64,000 bases of DNA from Candidatus Eiseniibacteriota bacterium (lineage in GTDB: Bacteria; Eisenbacteria; RBG-16-71-46), in the NCBI GenBank assembly GCA_016215625.1, contig JACRIW010000020.1:1-64000 (forward strand), read 5' to 3'. Made by a program: the position numbers and the translations under genes. Numbering within the stretch: position 1 is the stretch's first letter; each line of letters opens with the position of its first letter. Positions 61,582-64,000 of this stretch are shown one piece after another. The notes under the pieces are model-generated. The model did no database searches. It had not been told where the DNA came from and saw only the letters and a list, made by a program, of their open reading frames with translations.

Positions 61582-62676
61582 GTGAAACGTTCGATCCGCA
61601 CCGTCTTCGCCGTGGCGACCGCCGCCATCACGATCCTCGCCGCCGTGCGCCCCGCGCACGCGGGGGGGCCCTATGCCGAGCGCAGCGACCAGACCCTGAG
61701 CCCCGCCGGACTCTCCGGGCTCGTGCTCGACAACCCGCGCGGCCTCGTGAGGATCCGCCCGAGCACCGACGGCCAGCTGCACGTGACGGCCATCAAGATC
61801 TGCCGGCTGCAGCGCGAGGAGGACTCCCGGCGCTACGCCCGCGAGACCGCCGTCGAATCGCGCGCCGAGAATGGCCGCTGGGCCGTGCGCGTGACCTATC
61901 CCAAGCGCATCAAGGCGCAGATCGACTTCTGGGACTTCTTCCGCTCCCGCAGCCAGCACGAAATGCGTTTCCCGCTGGTCGAGGTGCAGGTGCTGATCGA
62001 GGCCCCGCCCGCGTGGGCCGCCCGCGTGACCACGGTGAGCGGCGACGTGGACGTCGAAGGCCTGGCCGGCATGCTCGAGCTGCATTCGACTTCGGGTGAC
62101 CTGCACGTGGCTGCAACGCCCGGGAACGTCTCGGCCGCCAGCGTGAGCGGTGACCTCGAGGTGATCCGCACCGGCCGCTGCACCGCCCGCACGGTCAGCG
62201 GGGACGTGCACGTCGAGGACGCCGGAGTGCTGCGCGTCACCACGACGAGCGGCGACATCGACGTGCGCGACACGCGCGACTCGCTCCTGCTCGCGAGCAC
62301 GAGCGGCGACCTCGACGTCGAAGGCGCGCCGCGCGGCGTGACCGGTACCAGCAGCAGCGGCGACATCCGCGTGACCGCCGCCTCCGGGGTCGTGAAGGTC
62401 GAGACCCGCAGCGGTGACATCGCGCTCATGCTCGATCGGGACCTGCGCGGCTGCAGTGCCCGAACGACGAGCGGCGAACTGACGGCCGAGCTGGAGTCCC
62501 GGCTCGACGCGACGCTCGATCTGCGGACGGTCAGCGGCTCCATGGACTGCACCGCACCCGTCCGCCTCACCACCAAGGAACGCACTCGCCTTTCTGCCGT
62601 GTTCGGCCGCGGGGGAGTCCCCGTCGCCTTGCAGACGGTCTCCGGAGACATCACCCTGACGAGCGGAGGACATTGA
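61582..62676 (+). CDS. Secreted DUF4097-type beta-solenoid protein
   Basis: 364 residues from GTG with GGAGG upstream. Signal peptide about 1-27 (ILAAVRPAHAGGPY). A long run of TTSGDIDV/VSGDVHV repeats about 20 residues apart (VTTVSGDVDVEGLAGM, STSGDLHVAATPGN, SVSGDLEVIRTG, TTSGDIDVRDTRD, SSGDIRVTAASG, RSGDIALMLD, TVSGSMDCTA, TVSGDITLTSG). Same family as the minus-strand gene at 33.1 kb. Followed after 2 bases by the bactofilin-like gene, so probably one operon. Surface or periplasmic; role unknown. Confidence 0.85.
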   Translation: MKRSIRTVFAVATAAITILAAVRPAHAGGPYAERSDQTLSPAGLSGLVLDNPRGLVRIRPSTDGQLHVTAIKICRLQREEDSRRYARETAVESRAENGRWAVRVTYPKRIKAQIDFWDFFRSRSQHEMRFPLVEVQVLIEAPPAWAARVTTVSGDVDVEGLAGMLELHSTSGDLHVAATPGNVSAASVSGDLEVIRTGRCTARTVSGDVHVEDAGVLRVTTTSGDIDVRDTRDSLLLASTSGDLDVEGAPRGVTGTSSSGDIRVTAASGVVKVETRSGDIALMLDRDLRGCSARTTSGELTAELESRLDATLDLRTVSGSMDCTAPVRLTTKERTRLSAVFGRGGVPVALQTVSGDITLTSGGH

Positions 62677-62678
62677 TC

Positions 62679-64000
62679 ATGAGCCGACTCCGAGACCTCG
62701 CGAAGGCCGCAGTCCTGCTGGCCGCCAGTCTCGCCATCGCCGCAAGCGCCGCACTCGCCCAGGGCACGATGACGTTCCGGCCGGTCCCGGCGGACAGCGT
62801 CTCCCGCCTCGAAGCGGGCTCGACCCGCGAGGGCCGCATCGAGCGCCGCGCCGAGGCCCGCGCGGAAAAGGCCGCCGCCGCCGCCGAACGCGCCGCGCAG
62901 TCGGGTGACCTGCCGGTCTCGATCCACGTCGGTGACGACAGCATCGTCGTCGAGGCGCCCGGCTCGATTCCCGAGATCCCGAGTCCTCCGGACGTTCCCG
63001 AGCCCGCCATTCACGAGAGCACGGGCGAGATCATCCGCCTCGGCAGCCCCATCACCGTGCACGCCGGCCAGGCGGTCGAGGGCGACGTCGTCAGCATCGG
63101 CGGTTCCGTGCGCGTCGAAGGCGTCGTCAAGGGCAGCGTCACCGCGATCGGCGGGGACGTCACGCTCGTGGACGGCGCGCGCGTGGACGGCGACGTCGTG
63201 TGCATGGGCGGAACGCTCCGCCAGGAACCCGGCTCGTCCATCTCCGGCCAGCTCGTGACCGCGCCCCGCGTGCCCGGCGCCCGGCTCTTCCTGCCGGTGC
63301 TCGCCGCCGTGGGCGTGGGCTTCAAGGTCATCATGCATCTCGTGTGGATGCTGTTCGTGATCGGCATCGCGTTCCTGGTCGTGAAGCTCGCACCCGGCCG
63401 CACGCAGTCCGCCGTGGACGACATCCGCACCGACCCGGGCACGTCCTTCCTCTGGGGCCTGCTGCTCTGGGGACTCGCGATTCCCGCGCTCCTCGTCGTG
63501 TCCATCGCGGCCGCGCTGCTCTGCATCACGATCATCGGCATCCCGCTCGCGATCGCGGCGCTGTTCGGGCTCGCGCTGTTCTTCGCGATCGCCGTCGTGT
63601 GGGGCACGATCACCGGCTTCGCGCTGCTCGGCGGCCAGGTCTTCACGCGGTTCAAGGGCGGCGAGCCCACGCTGCTGCGCGCCGCGATCTGGGGCGTGGT
63701 CTGCGTCGTCGGCCTGCGCATCCTCTCGGACGTGCTGCACATCCTGCCGCTGTTCGGTTTCCTCGGCGGGCTGGTGACGTTCATCCGGTTCACGCTGTGG
63801 GCGATCCTCATGACGCTCGGCGCCGGTGCGCTCGTGCGGGCGGAGTACCAGCGCCGTACGGTCCAGAGCTGGTGGCAGCAGTCGCAGTTCAACCGCCGCC
63901 GCTCGTCCGATGCGAGCGACTATCCGCCGCCTCCGCCTCCGGCGCAGTCCGCCGCGGCGACACCTCCGCCGCCTCCGCCTCCGCCGTCCCCGTCGTCATC
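62679..64000 (+). CDS. Bactofilin-like polymer-domain membrane protein (3' end outside window)
   Basis: At least 440 residues; the frame is open at the window edge. Signal peptide about 1-27 (AASAALAQ). An Arg/Ala/Glu coiled stretch (45-75) is followed by a beta-helical bactofilin-like domain (about 118-200: VEGDVVSIGGSVRVEGVVKG, SVTAIGGDVTLVDGARVDGD). About four or five hydrophobic helices come next (from RLFLPVLAAVGVGFKVIMHL to FTLWAILMTLGAGALV). The tail is Pro-rich (YPPPPPPAQ…). Polymer-forming domains of this type can sense or scaffold the envelope. Co-directional and nearly adjacent to the DUF4097 gene; both have beta-solenoid repeats. Confidence 0.8.
   Translation, partial: MSRLRDLAKAAVLLAASLAIAASAALAQGTMTFRPVPADSVSRLEAGSTREGRIERRAEARAEKAAAAAERAAQSGDLPVSIHVGDDSIVVEAPGSIPEIPSPPDVPEPAIHESTGEIIRLGSPITVHAGQAVEGDVVSIGGSVRVEGVVKGSVTAIGGDVTLVDGARVDGDVVCMGGTLRQEPGSSISGQLVTAPRVPGARLFLPVLAAVGVGFKVIMHLVWMLFVIGIAFLVVKLAPGRTQSAVDDIRTDPGTSFLWGLLLWGLAIPALLVVSIAAALLCITIIGIPLAIAALFGLALFFAIAVVWGTITGFALLGGQVFTRFKGGEPTLLRAAIWGVVCVVGLRILSDVLHILPLFGFLGGLVTFIRFTLWAILMTLGAGALVRAEYQRRTVQSWWQQSQFNRRRSSDASDYPPPPPPAQSAAATPPPPPPPPSPSS

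Overview
The window is GC-rich (about 70 percent) bacterial chromosome. Genes are tightly packed and often joined by ATGA or GTGA start/stop overlaps. The cell is Gram-negative: there is an LptD homologue, a TonB-dependent receptor and several periplasmic proteins. Three large secreted proteins end in a FlgD-Ig/type IX-like sorting domain, and there is a PorX-type response regulator. Together these suggest a lineage close to the FCB group, such as Candidatus Eisenbacteria. The lineage call is an inference from gene style, not from a marker tree. No phage, insertion sequence, CRISPR array, rRNA or convincing tRNA was seen.

Layout. 1-2.4 kb (minus): acpS, biotin carboxylase and biotin carrier. 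2.5-4.9 kb (plus): ECF sigma, putative anti-sigma and two Spy/CnrX-like periplasmic proteins. 5-10 kb (minus): feoA, feoB and a TonB receptor. 10-13.2 kb (minus): a large secreted protein. 13.4-20.4 kb (plus): tgt-yajC-def-fmt-rsmB-PASTA-rpe, in which RsmB carries a long RG-rich repeat tail. 20.5-23 kb: ECF sigma plus membrane Ser/Thr kinase. 23-25 kb: ffh and rpsP. 25.3-28.4 kb: a secreted beta-helix protein and a TPR lipoprotein. 28.4-30.2 kb (minus): an AmpG-like MFS permease and a Cys-rich secreted protein. 30.4-33 kb: serS and a histidine kinase. 33-36 kb (minus): a DUF4097 protein and a chemoreceptor. 36.2-46.5 kb (plus): porX, tsaE, tsaB-rimI, accD, folC, lptD and a zinc-ribbon protein. 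46.6-49.3 kb: a copper ATPase and a cupredoxin lipoprotein. 49.4-54 kb: an M43 metalloprotease. 54.9 kb (minus): a TPR/zincin protein. 55-58 kb: a tandem pair of exported tetraheme proteins. 58.4-61 kb: cystathionine beta-synthase and gamma-lyase. 61.2-64 kb: a lipoprotein, a second DUF4097 protein and a bactofilin-like membrane protein cut by the window end.

The most striking object is the tandem pair at 55.2-58.1 kb. Each protein joins a UshA-like metallophosphatase fold, whose metal ligands all appear lost, to four CxxCH heme sites. Both carry an SPCGxH motif at the same position. The second copy has Cys53. The first has an in-frame TGA exactly there, followed by an uninterrupted frame and a hairpin placed where a bacterial SECIS element would sit. 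I read the first copy as a candidate selenoprotein (Sec53). Other points are the fibrillarin-like RG tail on RsmB, a PASTA-only protein in the usual PrkC slot, two ECF modules, and sigma70-type promoters that mostly use an 18-bp spacer.
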